A stretch of 64,000 nt of DNA from Streptomyces fagopyri (GCF_009498275.1 NZ_CP045643.1:930001-994000); one strand, 5' to 3'. Numbered from the stretch's first letter, positions 21,650 through 32,388 are shown. The notes: generated by a model not told the origin, from the letters alone. Program-made: numbers and translations.

Positions 21650-24282
21650 ACCGGCTCACCCAGAAGTCCCAGCAGGCGGTGCAGGAGGCGCAGACGATCG
21701 CCGGCCGGCTGAACCAGACCGAGGTCGACGGTGAACATCTGCTGCTCGCCCTCCTCGACCAGCCCGACGGCCTGATAGCGCGCCTGGCCGACGGCACGGG
21801 GGCCGACACCCAGGCCCTGCGCTCCGCCCTCTCGGACGAACTGGCGCGCAGACCGAAGGTCACCGGGCCCGGTGCCACGCCCGGTCAGGTGTACGTCACG
21901 CAGCGGCTGGCCCGGGTGCTGGACTCGGCCGAGCAGGAGGCCAAGCGGCTCAAGGACGAGTACGTGTCGGTCGAGCACCTCCTGCTGGCGCTGGCGGACG
22001 AGGGTTCCCGGACGGTCGCGGGACGCCTGCTCAAGCGGTTCGGTGTCACCGAGGACGCGTTCCTGGCCGCGCTGACCCGTATCCGCGGCAACCAGCGCGT
22101 CACCTCGGCGACCCCCGAGGCGTCGTACGAGGCCCTGGAGAAGTACGGCCGTGACCTGGTGGCCGAGGCCCGCGGCGGCCGGATGGACCCGGTGATCGGC
22201 CGGGACGCGGAGATCCGCCGCGTGATCCAGATCCTGAGCCGCAAGACCAAGAACAACCCGGTGCTCATCGGTGACCCGGGCGTGGGCAAGACGGCCATCG
22301 TGGAGGGTCTGGCGCAGCGCATCGTGCGGGGTGACGTGCCCGACGGGCTGCGCGACCGGACGATCTTCTCGCTCGACATGAGTTCCCTGGTGGCGGGCGC
22401 CAAGTACCGCGGCGAGTTCGAGGAGCGGCTGCAGGCCGTACTGAGCGAGGTCAAGGCGGCCGAGGGGCGCATCCTGCTCTTCGTCGACGAACTGCACACG
22501 GTCGTCGGCGCGGGCGGTGGTGCCGAGGGTGCCATGGACGCCGGGAACATGCTCAAGCCGATGCTGGCCCGCGGCGAACTGCACATGATCGGGGCGACGA
22601 CCCTGGAGGAGTACCGCAAGTACGTCGAGTCCGACGCCGCGCTCGAACGCCGTTTCCAGCAGGTGGTGGTGGACGAACCGAGTGTCGAGGACACCGTGTC
22701 CATCCTGCGCGGGCTGCGCGAGCGGCTGGAGGTCTTCCACGGTGTGAAGATCCAGGACACCGCGCTGGTCGCGGCTGCCACGCTCAGCCACCGTTACATC
22801 ACCGACCGGTTCCTGCCCGACAAGGCCATCGACCTGGTCGACGAGGCCTGCGCGCGGCTGCGGACCGAGATCGACTCCATGCCCGCCGAGCTGGACGGGA
22901 TCACGCGGCGGGTGACCCGGCTGGAGATCGAGGACGCGGCGCTCGCCAAGGAGAGCGATGCGGCCAGCGCCAAGCGTCTGGAGGAGCTGCGCCGCGAACT
23001 GTCCGACCTGCGCGCCGAGTCCGACGCGATGCACGCCCAGTGGGACGCCGAACGCCAGGCCATCCGCCGGGTGCAGGAGCTGCGGCAGGAACTGGAGCAG
23101 GTGCGGCAGGAGGCCGAGGAGGCCGAACGCAGCTACGACCTCGACCGCGCCGCCGAACTGCGTTACGGCAGACTCACCGAGCTGGAACGGCGCCTCGCGT
23201 CCGAGGAGGAGCGGCTCGACTCCAAGCAGGGCGACAACCGGCTGCTGCGCGAGGTGGTGACCGAGGACGAGATCGCGGAGATCGTGGCGGCCTGGACCGG
23301 TATCCCGGTCACTCGGCTGCAGGAGGGCGAGCGCGAGAAGCTGCTGCGGCTCGACGAGATCCTCACCGAGCGGGTGATCGGCCAGGACGAGGCCGTCAAG
23401 CTGGTCGCCGACGCCATCATCCGGGCCCGGTCCGGCATCCGTGACCCGCGCCGGCCCATCGGCTCGTTCCTCTTCCTCGGCCCCACCGGCGTCGGGAAGA
23501 CCGAACTGGCCAAGACGCTCGCCGCGGCGCTCTTCGACTCCGAGGAGAACATCGTCCGCCTGGACATGAGCGAGTACCAGGAGCGGCACACCGTCAGCAG
23601 GCTGGTCGGAGCGCCGCCCGGATACGTCGGTTACGAGGAGGGCGGCCAGCTCACCGAGGCGGTCCGCCGCAAGCCGTACTCCGTGGTCCTGTTCGACGAG
23701 GTGGAGAAGGCCCACGCCGACGTGTTCAACACCCTGCTGCAGGTCCTGGACGACGGCCGCATCACCGACTCGCAGGGCCGTACGGTCGACTTCCGCAACA
23801 CCGTGGTGATCATGACGTCCAACATCGGATCGGCGCACCTGCTGGACGGGGTGACCGCAGACGGCGAGATCAAGCCGGAGGCGCGGGCCCTGGTGCTGGG
23901 CGAGCTGCAGAGCCACTTCCGGCCCGAGTTCCTCAACCGGATCGACGACATCGTGCTGTTCAAGCCGCTGGGCCTGCCGCAGATCGAGCGCATCGTGGAG
24001 CTCCAGTTCACCGACCTGCGCAGGCGTCTGGCCGAACGGCAGATCACCGTCGACCTCACCCACGCGGCCCTCGAACTCATCGCCCGGCAGGGCTTCGATC
24101 CCGTGTACGGAGCACGCCCGCTGCGCCGGTACATCTCGCACGAGGTCGAGACCCTCGTGGGCCGGGCCCTGATCCGCGGTGACGTGCGGGACGGATCGAC
24201 GATCCGGGTCGACGCGCGGAACGGCGAACTGGTCGTCACCTACGGCGAACCGGCGGTACCGGACGTCCGGAAGGCCGCGTGA
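21640..24282 (+). CDS. clpB: Disaggregase ClpB (Hsp100)
   Basis: An 880-residue two-ring AAA+ chaperone that extracts proteins from aggregates together with DnaK. The Clp-N domain (residues 1-145) is followed by AAA-1 with GDPGVGKT at about 209, the long coiled-coil M domain (about 405-530), AAA-2 with GPTGVGKT at about 614, and the D2-small domain. The GTG at 21640 has AGGAGGG 7 bases upstream; ATG 21646 is the alternative. Encoding ClpB in the same operon as DnaK/GrpE/DnaJ makes this a self-contained disaggregation unit. Confidence 0.95.
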   Translation: MDMNRLTQKSQQAVQEAQTIAGRLNQTEVDGEHLLLALLDQPDGLIARLADGTGADTQALRSALSDELARRPKVTGPGATPGQVYVTQRLARVLDSAEQEAKRLKDEYVSVEHLLLALADEGSRTVAGRLLKRFGVTEDAFLAALTRIRGNQRVTSATPEASYEALEKYGRDLVAEARGGRMDPVIGRDAEIRRVIQILSRKTKNNPVLIGDPGVGKTAIVEGLAQRIVRGDVPDGLRDRTIFSLDMSSLVAGAKYRGEFEERLQAVLSEVKAAEGRILLFVDELHTVVGAGGGAEGAMDAGNMLKPMLARGELHMIGATTLEEYRKYVESDAALERRFQQVVVDEPSVEDTVSILRGLRERLEVFHGVKIQDTALVAAATLSHRYITDRFLPDKAIDLVDEACARLRTEIDSMPAELDGITRRVTRLEIEDAALAKESDAASAKRLEELRRELSDLRAESDAMHAQWDAERQAIRRVQELRQELEQVRQEAEEAERSYDLDRAAELRYGRLTELERRLASEEERLDSKQGDNRLLREVVTEDEIAEIVAAWTGIPVTRLQEGEREKLLRLDEILTERVIGQDEAVKLVADAIIRARSGIRDPRRPIGSFLFLGPTGVGKTELAKTLAAALFDSEENIVRLDMSEYQERHTVSRLVGAPPGYVGYEEGGQLTEAVRRKPYSVVLFDEVEKAHADVFNTLLQVLDDGRITDSQGRTVDFRNTVVIMTSNIGSAHLLDGVTADGEIKPEARALVLGELQSHFRPEFLNRIDDIVLFKPLGLPQIERIVELQFTDLRRRLAERQITVDLTHAALELIARQGFDPVYGARPLRRYISHEVETLVGRALIRGDVRDGSTIRVDARNGELVVTYGEPAVPDVRKAA

Positions 24283-24323
24283 GCGCGATGGGCACCGCGG
24301 AAGGCGGAGGACGGAGGCTCGTC

Positions 24324-24590
24324 ATGGCCGAGGTACGCCCCGACCCGCATCTGTCGTACATCCGCCCGGTGACACCGCGTACCCCGGACGGCTGCGACGA
24401 GTGCATGCACGTCGGCTCCAGCTGGCTGCATCTGAGGATGTGCCTGACCTGCGGGCACGTCGGGTGCTGCGACTCCTCGACGCTCCAGCACGCGCGGGCC
24501 CACGCCGCCACGGCCGGTCACCCCATCGTGCGGTCGTTCGAGCCGGGCGAGGAATGGCGCTGGTGCTACGTCGACGAGGCCCTGGTCTGA
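24324..24590 (+). CDS. UBP-type zinc-finger protein
   Basis: An 88-residue protein made almost entirely of a ZnF-UBP domain: CDECMHVGSSWLHL, MCLTCGHVGCCDSS, then HARAHAATAGHPIV supply the cysteine and histidine ligands. In eukaryotes the fold binds ubiquitin C-termini; bacterial versions have no known ubiquitin partner. ATG 24324 follows GGAGG by 6 bases; a GTG at 24279 overlapping clpB is possible. As the last gene of the chaperone operon it may help target damaged or modified proteins (inference). Confidence 0.8.
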   Translation: MAEVRPDPHLSYIRPVTPRTPDGCDECMHVGSSWLHLRMCLTCGHVGCCDSSTLQHARAHAATAGHPIVRSFEPGEEWRWCYVDEALV

Positions 24591-24624
24591 GGTGCGCAGG
24601 CGCCAGGTGCCGGCGCTCCCCCGG

Positions 24625-25413
24625 TCAGCGCCAGTCGGGCGCGCCCGATGCCGGGGTGACCAGGGTTTCGATCCTCTCCCGCAGTTCCCGCATGACGGAG
24701 ACGATGCGGGCCTCGTGCCCGTCCGTCAGCCGGGTGACGGGGACCGAGCAGCTGACGGCGTCGACGGCCGGGGTGTCGTAGCGCAGAGCGAAGCCGAAGC
24801 CCGCGATACCGGGCACCGTCTCCTCGCGCTCGACGGAGTGGCCGCGCTCGCGCACCCCGGCGAGGTCCGCGATCAGCGCGGCCCGGTCCCGGTGCGTGTT
24901 CTGCGTCAGGGCGGCCAGCGGATCGGCGGGGAGCGGAAGTTCCTCGTCGGGGCGTTCGGCGAGCAGTGCCTTGCCGAGGGCTCCGGCGTGGGCCGGGACC
25001 CGGCGGCCGACCCGGCTGAGGGTACGCGGGTACTCGTGGGACTCGCGGGTCGCGAGATAGACGACGTCCGGGCCGTCGAGCCGCGCCAGGTGGATCGTCT
25101 CGCCGAGCGTGTCCGAAACCTCGTCGAGGAGGGGGCGCACCACCCGCACATGCGCGTCACCGTCGAGATAGCCGGTGCCCGTGAGCAGGGCGCGGATCCC
25201 GATGCCGTAGAGGGATCCGGTGGTGTCGGAACGCACCCAGCCGCAGTCGACGAGGGTCTGCAGCAGCTGGTACATGCTGCTGCGCGGCACGTCCAGTTCC
25301 GTCGCGAGTTCGTCCAGCCGGGCGGGCCTGTCGCCCCGCCCGGCGAGCAGTTCCAGCAGGGCGACCGTGCGGGACGCCGACTTCACGGCGCGGACCCCTC
25401 TGCTCTCGGACAT
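24625..25413 (-). CDS. IclR-family transcriptional regulator
   Basis: A 262-residue IclR regulator. The winged helix is at the N-terminus (ALLELLAGRGDRPARLDELA then VPRSSMYQLLQTL), followed by the IclR effector domain with YLATRESHEYPRT, VPAHAGALGKALLA and GIAGFGFALRYD. The start is ATG 25413; ATG 25422 is in frame but gives a longer leader. It is divergent from kdgD-gudD, with an inverted repeat at 25443-25459 that overlaps the kdgD -35 box. It is therefore probably the glucarate-pathway regulator. Confidence 0.85.
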   Translation of the reverse strand: MSESRGVRAVKSASRTVALLELLAGRGDRPARLDELATELDVPRSSMYQLLQTLVDCGWVRSDTTGSLYGIGIRALLTGTGYLDGDAHVRVVRPLLDEVSDTLGETIHLARLDGPDVVYLATRESHEYPRTLSRVGRRVPAHAGALGKALLAERPDEELPLPADPLAALTQNTHRDRAALIADLAGVRERGHSVEREETVPGIAGFGFALRYDTPAVDAVSCSVPVTRLTDGHEARIVSVMRELRERIETLVTPASGAPDWR

Positions 25414-25442
25414 GGGGCCCATCGTAAAACCGCCGCGCCGTC

Positions 25443-25459
25443 CCATTGACCCACAATGG
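25443..25459. promoter_or_regulatory. Putative IclR operator
   Basis: CCATTG-N5-CAATGG, a perfect 6-bp inverted repeat between the divergent iclR and kdgD genes. It covers the -35 hexamer of the kdgD promoter, so binding would block RNA polymerase. Confidence 0.55.
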
Positions 25460-25475
25460 TTCATCCACCTAACCT
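25447..25475 (+). promoter_or_regulatory. Sigma70-like promoter of kdgD-gudD
   Basis: TTGACC (25447-25452), a 17-base spacer, then TAACCT (25470-25475). This is a good match to the HrdB-type consensus and predicts a transcript start near 25482, with a leader of about 38 bases. Confidence 0.55.
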
Positions 25476-25505
25476 TCATCTGCATACATAAACGTCATCT
25501 GCATA
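25476..25505. repeat. Direct repeat TCATCTGCATA, two copies
   Basis: Two exact 11-base copies (25476-25486 and 25495-25505) spaced 19 bases apart, about two helical turns, in the kdgD leader just before the start codon. They could be a second regulator site or an RNA feature. Confidence 0.5.
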
Positions 25506-25519
25506 TGAGGATGAGAATC

Positions 25520-26476
25520 ATGGCACGGTTCAGCACGGAGTCCGCGGATGTGGCGCGGCGGCTGCGGGACGGCATGGCGGGCGGGGTGCTGTCGTTCCCC
25601 CTCACGAGCTTCCGGGACGACGGGGGTCTCGATGTGGAGTCGTACCGCGCCTATCTGACCGCCCAGCTCGCGACCGCGCCGGGCGCGGTCTTCCCCGCCT
25701 GCGGAACCGGTGAGTTCTTCTCCCTGGACGAGGACGAGTACCGCGCGGTCGTCGCGGCCACGGTCGAGATCGCCGACGGGCGGCTGCCGGTGGTCGCGGG
25801 CATCGGCTACGGCTGGGCACAGGCGCTGCGGTTCGCCAGGATCGCGGAGGAGGCGGGCGCGGACGCCGCACTGGTGATGCCGCACTACCTGGTCGCCGCC
25901 CCGCAGGACGGTCTGGTGGAGCAACTGCGCCGGATCGCCGCGGGGACGTCCCTGCCGCTCATCGCCTACCAGCGCGGCCAGGTCGCCTTCAGCGCCGAGA
26001 GCCTGCGCCGGATCGCGGACATCCCCACGGTCATCGGTCTCAAGGACGGCCACAGCGACCTCGACCGGCTCCAGCGGCTCACGCTCGCCGCGCCCGACGA
26101 CTTCCTGTTCTTCAACGGCGCCTCGACCGCCGAGATCCAGGCCCGCGCCTACGCCACCGTGGGGGTGCCCGCCTACTCCTCCGCGGTCCACGCCTTCGCT
26201 CCGGACATCGCGAACGCCTTCTTCACCGCGCTGCGGGACGACGACGAGCGGACGACCGGGTTGCTGCGGGACTTCTACGTCCCGCTCGTCGAGCTGCGCG
26301 ACCGGGTGCCGGGCTATGCCGTCTCGCTGGTCAAGGCCGCCGCCCGGCTGCGCGGCCTGCCCGTCGGTCCGGTCCGGGCGCCGCTCACCGACCCGGGCCC
26401 CGACGACCTCGCCCTCCTCTCGAAGATCCTCGACGCCGGACAGCTCCTGGCCGAAGCCGCGCCCCGGCCCGTCTGA
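25520..26476 (+). CDS. kdgD: 5-dehydro-4-deoxyglucarate dehydratase
   Basis: A 318-residue member of the dihydrodipicolinate synthase/N-acetylneuraminate lyase superfamily. It converts 5-dehydro-4-deoxy-D-glucarate to 2,5-dioxopentanoate with loss of water and CO2. The Schiff-base lysine lies in VIGLKDGHSD, the family GTGEFFSL motif follows an FPACGTGE strand, and the active-site tyrosine is in IAYQRGQ. ATG 25520 has GAGGA 8-9 bases upstream. It is the first gene of the glucarate operon, followed 72 bases later by gudD. Confidence 0.9.
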   Translation: MARFSTESADVARRLRDGMAGGVLSFPLTSFRDDGGLDVESYRAYLTAQLATAPGAVFPACGTGEFFSLDEDEYRAVVAATVEIADGRLPVVAGIGYGWAQALRFARIAEEAGADAALVMPHYLVAAPQDGLVEQLRRIAAGTSLPLIAYQRGQVAFSAESLRRIADIPTVIGLKDGHSDLDRLQRLTLAAPDDFLFFNGASTAEIQARAYATVGVPAYSSAVHAFAPDIANAFFTALRDDDERTTGLLRDFYVPLVELRDRVPGYAVSLVKAAARLRGLPVGPVRAPLTDPGPDDLALLSKILDAGQLLAEAAPRPV

Positions 26477-26548
26477 CCGCCCCGGGCGCCCCGTCCGCGC
26501 TCCCCCGACTCCCTCCCACTCACCCCGTACGCAAGGACTCCGAAGACC

Positions 26549-27883
26549 ATGGGCATCAGCCGGCCGACCGTCACCGCGTTCTCCGTCTATCCGGTCGCGG
26601 GACGGGACTCCATGGAGCTGAACCTCTCCGGTGCGCACGGCCCCTACTTCACCCGCAACGTGGTCGTCCTCACCGACTCCGAGGGCCGCACCGGGCTCGG
26701 CGAGGTACCGGGCGGCGAGAAGATCACCCGGACCCTGCGGGACGCCGTGCCGCTGGTCGTCGGGGCGAAGGTGGGTGACTACCAGCGCGTGCTGCGGGAG
26801 ATCGGGGCCCGGTTCGCCGACCGGGACGCCGGCGGACGCGGTGCCCAGACCTTCGACCTGCGGACCACCGTCCACGCCGTGACCGCCGTCGAGTCGGCGC
26901 TGCTCGACCTCCTCGGGCAGCACCTTGACGTACCCGTGGCGGCCCTGCTCGGCGACGGGCAGCAGCGCGCCTCCGTACGGGTCCTCGGCTATCTGTTCTA
27001 CGTGGGTGACCCCGACCGCACCGACCTGGAGTACGTCCGCGAACCCGACGCGACCACGGACTGGTACCGGATCCGCCACGAGGAGGCGTTGTCCCCCGGC
27101 GCGATCGTCCGCCAGGCCGAGGCCGCGTACGACCTCTACGGCTTCCGGGACTTCAAGCTGAAGGGCGGTGTCCTGCGGGGCGCCGAGGAGGTCGAGGCCG
27201 TACGGGCCCTGAAGGACCGGTTCCCCGAGGCGCGGATCACCCTCGACCCGAACGGCGCGTGGTCGCTGCGCGAGGCGGTCGAGCTGTGCACGCCCCTGGT
27301 CGGCACCCTCGCCTACGCCGAGGACCCCTGCGGGGCCGAGGACGGCTACTCGGGGCGGGAGATCCTGGCCGAGTTCCGCCGTGCCACGGGTCTGCCCACG
27401 GCGACCAACATGATCGCCACCGACTGGCGGCAGTTGACCCACGCCCTGGCCCTGCAGTCGGTCTCCATCCCGCTCGCCGACCCGCACTTCTGGACCATGC
27501 GGGGTTCCGTGCGGGTGGCCCAGCTGTGCCACGCCACGGGCCTGACCTGGGGCTGCCACTCCAACAACCACTTCGACATCTCGCTGGCCATGGTGACCCA
27601 CTGCGGAGCGGCGGCGCCGGGCGCCTACAACGCCCTGGACACGCACTGGATCTGGCAGGAGGGGCTGGAGCGGCTCACCGTCGAGCCGCCGCGCATCGTC
27701 GACGGGGAGATCGCCGTCCCGGACGCCCCCGGGCTCGGGGTCCGCGTCGACATGGACCGGCTCCTGGCGGCCCACGAGCTCTACCGGGAGAAGGCGCTGG
27801 GGGCGCGGGACGACGCCGTCGGGATGCGCTTCCTGGTCCCCGACTGGGAGTTCGACGGCAAGCGTCCGTGCCTGGTGCGGTGA
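26549..27883 (+). CDS. gudD: Glucarate dehydratase
   Basis: A 444-residue enolase-superfamily enzyme that dehydrates D-glucarate to 5-dehydro-4-deoxyglucarate, the KdgD substrate. Visible signature residues: the KxK base motif in FKLKGG, metal ligands in LDPNGAW, YAEDPC and TNMIATD, and the second catalytic base in CHSNNHFD. Full family length. The operon lacks the 2-oxoglutarate-semialdehyde dehydrogenase that would finish the pathway, and it lacks a transporter, so those must be elsewhere. Confidence 0.93.
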   Translation: MGISRPTVTAFSVYPVAGRDSMELNLSGAHGPYFTRNVVVLTDSEGRTGLGEVPGGEKITRTLRDAVPLVVGAKVGDYQRVLREIGARFADRDAGGRGAQTFDLRTTVHAVTAVESALLDLLGQHLDVPVAALLGDGQQRASVRVLGYLFYVGDPDRTDLEYVREPDATTDWYRIRHEEALSPGAIVRQAEAAYDLYGFRDFKLKGGVLRGAEEVEAVRALKDRFPEARITLDPNGAWSLREAVELCTPLVGTLAYAEDPCGAEDGYSGREILAEFRRATGLPTATNMIATDWRQLTHALALQSVSIPLADPHFWTMRGSVRVAQLCHATGLTWGCHSNNHFDISLAMVTHCGAAAPGAYNALDTHWIWQEGLERLTVEPPRIVDGEIAVPDAPGLGVRVDMDRLLAAHELYREKALGARDDAVGMRFLVPDWEFDGKRPCLVR

Positions 27884-28305
27884 CCTCCGGCCGACGTGCG
27901 TACGTGCGTCCGCCGTCCGGTACGTGACGGCGGGGCGGTGCACCGGGGGCCGGGGTCCCGCGTCCGGCGTCCGGCGTCCGGCGTCCGGCGTCCGGCGTCC
28001 GGCGTCCGGCGTCCGGCGTCCGGCGTCCGGCGCGACTTGGCCCGAGCGGCGGTGCGTACGTCTATGGCGTCCCGTGCGTCAGCTTCCACCGGCGGTGGAT
28101 CCCGGCCTCCGGCATCCGATGCGTCGGCTTCCACAGCGGTGGATCCAGGCCCCTGCCGTCCCGTGCGTCAGCCGCGTCGGCCTCCGGCACCTGGTCCATC
28201 GGCCGTCGGCGCCGGAGGCGTTGACCACCGTATTTTTCCCCGTGAAGTGGTCCGTTGCCCATTCACCCTTCCGGGGACGGACTTCGGCCTGACAGACTCC
28301 GGAGA
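27884..28305. other. Gene-free interval with repeats
   Basis: 420 bases between gudD and the transhydrogenase gene. The left part is the 7-bp array. The middle holds two imperfect copies of a roughly 25-base element (GCGTC-GCTTCCAC-GCGGTGGATCC, around 28073 and 28119) whose first copy can fold as CCACC-GGC-GGTGG. The right end, with TTGACC at 28221 and TTGCCC at 28255, should contain the transhydrogenase promoter, but no clean -10 pairs with them. Confidence 0.5.
27962..28031. repeat. 7-bp tandem repeat GTCCGGC, ten copies
   Basis: Ten perfect uninterrupted copies of GTCCGGC immediately downstream of gudD. Not codon-compatible and likely variable between isolates. Confidence 0.92.
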
Positions 28306-29709
28306 GTGCGCGACTTCGACATGCTTGTCATAGGATCCGGCCCCGGTGGGCAGAAAGCCGCCATAGCCGCGGCCAAGCTCGGCCACCGGGTCGCCGTCGT
28401 CGACCGGCCCGACATGGTCGGCGGGGTGTCCATCCACACCGGGACCATCCCCTCCAAGACCCTGCGCGAGGCGGTCCTCTACCTCACCGGTCTCACCCAG
28501 CGCGACATGTACGGCCAGAGCTACCGGCTCAAGGAGGACATCACCGTCGCCGACCTGACCGCGCGCACCCAGCACGTGGTCAGCCGTGAGGTCGACGTCA
28601 TCCGCAATCAGCTCTCCCGCAACCACGTCTCCCTCTTCGCCGGCACCGGCAGCTTCGTGGACGACCACACCGTCGCCGTGACCGAGGCGAACGGCAACGA
28701 ACAGCTGTTGACCGCCGAGCACATCGTGATCGCCACCGGTACCCGCCCGGCCCGGCCCGCCTCCGTCGAGTTCGACGGACGCACGATCATGGACTCGGAC
28801 AACGTCCTCGACCTGGAGCGGGTGCCGCGCTCCATGGTGATCGTCGGGGCCGGGGTGATCGGCATGGAGTACGCCTCCATGTTCGCCGCCCTCGGCAGCA
28901 AGATCACCGTGGTCGAGAAGCGGGCCTCGATGCTCGACTTCTGCGACGTCGAGATCATCGAGTCGCTCAAGTACCACCTGCGGGACCTGGCCGTCACCTT
29001 CCGCTTCGGGGAGACGGTCGCCGCGGTCGAACGTCATCCGCGGGGCACGCTCACCGTCCTGGAGAGCGGCAAGAAGATCCCCGCGGACACCGTCATGTAC
29101 TCCGCGGGCCGGCAGGGCCTCACCGACGAACTCCACCTGGACAAGGCCGGTCTGTCCGCCGACCCGCGCGGCCGGATCAAGGTCGACGAGAACTACCGCA
29201 CCGAGGTGCCGCACATCTACGCCGTCGGCGACGTCATCGGCTTCCCGGCGCTGGCCGCGACGTCGATGGAACAGGGCCGCACGGCGGCGTACCACGCCTT
29301 CGGCGAACCGGTGCACCCCATGCACGACCTCCAGCCGATCGGCATCTACACCATCCCGGAGATCAGCTTCATCGGACGTACCGAGGACCAGCTCACGGAG
29401 GAGTGCGTGCCCTTCGAGGTCGGTGTCTCCCGCTACCGCGAACTGGCCCGGGGCCAGATCATCGGTGACTCGCACGGCATGCTCAAGCTGCTGGTCTCCC
29501 CGGACGACCGCAAACTGCTCGGCGTGCACTGCTTCGGCACCGGGGCCACCGAGCTGATCCACATCGGCCAGTCGGTGATGGGATGCGGCGGCACGGTCGA
29601 CTACCTGGTCGACGCGGTGTTCAACTACCCGACGCTCGCGGAGTCCTACAAGGTCGCCGCCCTGGACGCCACCAACAAGATCCGCCAGATCGACCGGCTC
29701 AAGGACTGA
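28306..29709 (+). CDS. sthA: Si-specific NAD(P)+ transhydrogenase (SthA type)
   Basis: A 467-residue soluble flavoprotein of the pyridine nucleotide-disulfide family. FAD site [19 protein letters not shown]; a second dinucleotide fold [17 protein letters not shown]-terminal dimerisation domain. Where lipoamide-dehydrogenase-like enzymes have the redox CxxxxC pair, this has [14 protein letters not shown], without cysteines, as in SthA transhydrogenases that swap reducing equivalents between NADPH and NAD+. GTG 28306 gives the family N-terminus VRDFDM, but it has no spaced ribosome binding site, so the message may be leaderless; ATG 28321 is the alternative. Confidence 0.85.
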   Translation: MRDFDMLVIGSGPGGQKAAIAAAKLGHRVAVVDRPDMVGGVSIHTGTIPSKTLREAVLYLTGLTQRDMYGQSYRLKEDITVADLTARTQHVVSREVDVIRNQLSRNHVSLFAGTGSFVDDHTVAVTEANGNEQLLTAEHIVIATGTRPARPASVEFDGRTIMDSDNVLDLERVPRSMVIVGAGVIGMEYASMFAALGSKITVVEKRASMLDFCDVEIIESLKYHLRDLAVTFRFGETVAAVERHPRGTLTVLESGKKIPADTVMYSAGRQGLTDELHLDKAGLSADPRGRIKVDENYRTEVPHIYAVGDVIGFPALAATSMEQGRTAAYHAFGEPVHPMHDLQPIGIYTIPEISFIGRTEDQLTEECVPFEVGVSRYRELARGQIIGDSHGMLKLLVSPDDRKLLGVHCFGTGATELIHIGQSVMGCGGTVDYLVDAVFNYPTLAESYKVAALDATNKIRQIDRLKD

Positions 29710-29720
29710 CCGGCCCCGGC

Positions 29721-29766
29721 CGACGACGGCGGGGCGGGGCGCGAACGCCCCGCCCCGCCGTCGTCG
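29721..29766. terminator. Strong bidirectional terminator
   Basis: A perfect 21-bp GC-rich stem (left arm 29721-29741, right arm 29746-29766) with a CGAA tetraloop, between the convergent ends of sthA and the ABC permease gene. Confidence 0.85.
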
Positions 29767-29817
29767 CCGTCTCGGCGTGCGTCTCCTCCCGTCAAGCGCC
29801 GCTTTCGCGCCCCGCCG

Positions 29818-32388
29818 TCACTCCCTCGCGCCGATCGCCTCGACCGGCCTGATCCTCAGCAGCAGCCGCGTGGGCACCATCGTGCCCGCGGCCGCGAGCA
29901 CGGCCGTCGAACCGGCGATCGCCAGGAAACCGAGCCCCGGCACGGCCGGCAGCGGCGACCCGCTCGTCGCGAGGGAGACGAGGACCAGCGGGAACACGGC
30001 CAGCAGCGTTCCCACGCCCACCCCGCTCGCGATGACGACGACGCTCTCCTGTCGCATCATGCCCGCGACCTGCCGGCGGGTGGTGCCGGACAGCCGCAGC
30101 AGCGCGAACTCGCGGCGCCGCGCGGCGGTTCCCATCGCCAGGGTGTTCACCACGGTGATCGCCGTGTAGGCGATGATCACGCCGACGACCAGGTAGTTGA
30201 CCCAGGCGTTCGCCCGCTGTTCGGCCAGCTGGTCGTCGACGGCGAGACCGTCCCGGAGCACGGTGCCGGGATAGGCCGCCGCCGCGTCCGACAGCGCCCG
30301 CGTCAGACCGGGCGCCGAGGGAGCCGAGCGCACGAGCACGGACCGGTCGGCCTTGCCCGTGGTGTGGGCGAGCAGCAGGTCGTGGTCCATCGTCAGGTCG
30401 GCGAATCCGAACCCGCGTGCGTAGACGGCGACGACCTTCCCCCGGAACGGGGTGCCGTCACCCAGGTGGAGGCGGGCGGTGTCCCCGACGCCGAGACCCA
30501 GCCAGGAGGCCGCGGTGGTGCTGATCGCCACGGTGTCCCGCGACAGGTCCCCGAGGTCGCCCTTCTCCGGCCGCAGGTCGAGGACGGTGCCGAGCGCCCG
30601 GGGATCGACGCCCTGCACGCCGAGCGAGACGGCTTCGTCCGCGCCGAGCAGCCTGCCCGCGGCGACCGCCTTCGACGTCACCAGTCCGGTGGCCGACGCC
30701 ACCCCCTTCATGCCCCGCACCTTCCGGGCCAGCTCGGGCGACACCCCGGCCGGCGCGGTCAGGACGTGGTCGGCGAGGAGTCCCGCCCGCAACTGGTCGG
30801 CGGACTCGCGGAGTCCGGTGGTCTGCGCGAAGACGACGGTCGACGCGAAGGAGACGGCGAGCACCAGGGGAGTGATCGCGCCGGCCAGCCGGCCGGCGTT
30901 GGCGCGGGTGTTGGCGGCGGCGAGCCAGCCGGTGACACCGGTTCTGCCGAGCAGCGGGCCGAGCAGGCGTACGGCGGTCCGGGCGACCAGCGGGCCGAGG
31001 ACCGCCACGGCGATCACCAGCAGGAGCACGAGGGAGTCGGCGAGCCCGACGAGGGTGAAGAAGTCGGTGTCCCGGACCGTCCCGGTGACGAAGATCCCCG
31101 CGGACAGCACCAGCAGCGCGTACCCGGTGATCCTGCGCCCGCGGCCGAGGCCCGGTGTCTCCACGGCGGCCTCGCCGAGAGCCTCCGTGGGCCTGATCCG
31201 GGTCGCCCGGTGGGACGCGGACACCACCGCGGCCAAGGCGGTCAGGACGGTCACGAGCACCGCCGCGAGAAACGGCAGCGGGCTGACGACGAGCCCGAAG
31301 TCGGGCGGCACGACGCCGTGTCCGGCGAACCGGTCGCGGAGCTGGTGGACGAGGAGCAGCCCTGCCGGACAGCCCAGCACACCCGCGGCCAGGCCCGTGG
31401 CGGCCGCCTCGACGGCGACCATGCGCCGGATCTGGCCGGGTGTGGTGCCGATCGCGCGCAGCAGGGCGATCTCCCGGCGACGGTGCCGGATCGACAGCGA
31501 GGTCGTGGCGTAGAGCACGAAGACGGCGACGAGCAGGACGTTGCCGCCGACCGCGGCGGCCAGCACGACGAGGTTGGAGCCGCTGACGGTGACATCGAGG
31601 AACTCCGCCCGTCCGCGTCCCTCGCCCGTGTGCACGGCGAGGGTGTCGTCGTGGAGCGCGGACCTGACGGCGTCGGCGAGCCGCTGCGGCGAGGTGCCCG
31701 GGGAGGCGAGGACGCCGAAGGCCTCGACGGAGGCGCCGGGGAGCGAGTGGCGCAGGTCCGCGTCGCCCAGGAACACCACCGACCGGCGCGGTGACCGGCC
31801 GTCCTTCAGCGCGACGAGTCCGCTCACCTCGAAGGCGCGCGGCACCGAGGCGCTCATCAGACGGATCTCGTCCCCGGGGCGGACACCCGCCCGGCCGGCG
31901 GTCTCCGTGTCCAGGACGATCTGTCCGGCAGCCCCTGGCGCGTGACCGGTGGTCAGCCGGAAGTCTCCGAGGCCGAGACTCGACCAGTTGTGCGCCTCGA
32001 CCGCCGCGCCGTGACGCCCCGGCACCGGCCGCCCCGCGGCGGTCACCAGCCGCACGGTGGCGCCGCGGTCCGCGATCACGGACCGCGCTCCGTCGACTCC
32101 GGCGATCCGGGCGGCCGCCGAGGCGCGCAGCGGTACGCGTTCGGGCAGCGGCTGCGACTCCTCGACCGTCGTTCCGTCGAGGTCCTTCAGGGTCAGTGCG
32201 ACTTCTTGACGGCCCGCGACGACGACGTCGGCCGCGGCGTAACGCTCGGGGGAGGAACCGGCCCGTACGCCGGACTCCAGCAGGATCCCGCACGCGCTGA
32301 GGACGGCGGCGCCCAGCAGCAGGGCGACGAAGGTGCCGGCGAAGCCGCCCTTGCGGGTCTTGAGCGTCAGCAGGGCGAGACGCAGCAT
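29818..32388 (-). CDS. FtsX-family ABC transporter permease
   Basis: An 856-residue membrane protein with two FtsX/MacB permease units. It has an N-terminal membrane helix (FAGTFVALLLGAAVLSACGI), a large extracellular MacB-like periplasmic region (about 35-255), three or four helices, a second extracellular region (about 510-690) and a final helix bundle ending RLLLRIRPVEAIGARE. Such permeases export or sense peptides, antibiotics or lipoproteins. Its start overlaps the ATPase stop as ATGA, so both subunits are made together. The divergent two-component system next door suggests envelope-stress or peptide-antibiotic resistance (inference). Confidence 0.88.
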   Translation of the reverse strand: MLRLALLTLKTRKGGFAGTFVALLLGAAVLSACGILLESGVRAGSSPERYAAADVVVAGRQEVALTLKDLDGTTVEESQPLPERVPLRASAAARIAGVDGARSVIADRGATVRLVTAAGRPVPGRHGAAVEAHNWSSLGLGDFRLTTGHAPGAAGQIVLDTETAGRAGVRPGDEIRLMSASVPRAFEVSGLVALKDGRSPRRSVVFLGDADLRHSLPGASVEAFGVLASPGTSPQRLADAVRSALHDDTLAVHTGEGRGRAEFLDVTVSGSNLVVLAAAVGGNVLLVAVFVLYATTSLSIRHRRREIALLRAIGTTPGQIRRMVAVEAAATGLAAGVLGCPAGLLLVHQLRDRFAGHGVVPPDFGLVVSPLPFLAAVLVTVLTALAAVVSASHRATRIRPTEALGEAAVETPGLGRGRRITGYALLVLSAGIFVTGTVRDTDFFTLVGLADSLVLLLVIAVAVLGPLVARTAVRLLGPLLGRTGVTGWLAAANTRANAGRLAGAITPLVLAVSFASTVVFAQTTGLRESADQLRAGLLADHVLTAPAGVSPELARKVRGMKGVASATGLVTSKAVAAGRLLGADEAVSLGVQGVDPRALGTVLDLRPEKGDLGDLSRDTVAISTTAASWLGLGVGDTARLHLGDGTPFRGKVVAVYARGFGFADLTMDHDLLLAHTTGKADRSVLVRSAPSAPGLTRALSDAAAAYPGTVLRDGLAVDDQLAEQRANAWVNYLVVGVIIAYTAITVVNTLAMGTAARRREFALLRLSGTTRRQVAGMMRQESVVVIASGVGVGTLLAVFPLVLVSLATSGSPLPAVPGLGFLAIAGSTAVLAAAGTMVPTRLLLRIRPVEAIGARE

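Noticed and set aside
28306..29709. Lipoamide dehydrogenase or mercuric reductase
   Set aside because: The redox-active CxxxxC pair is replaced by a cysteine-free stretch, as in SthA-type transhydrogenases.
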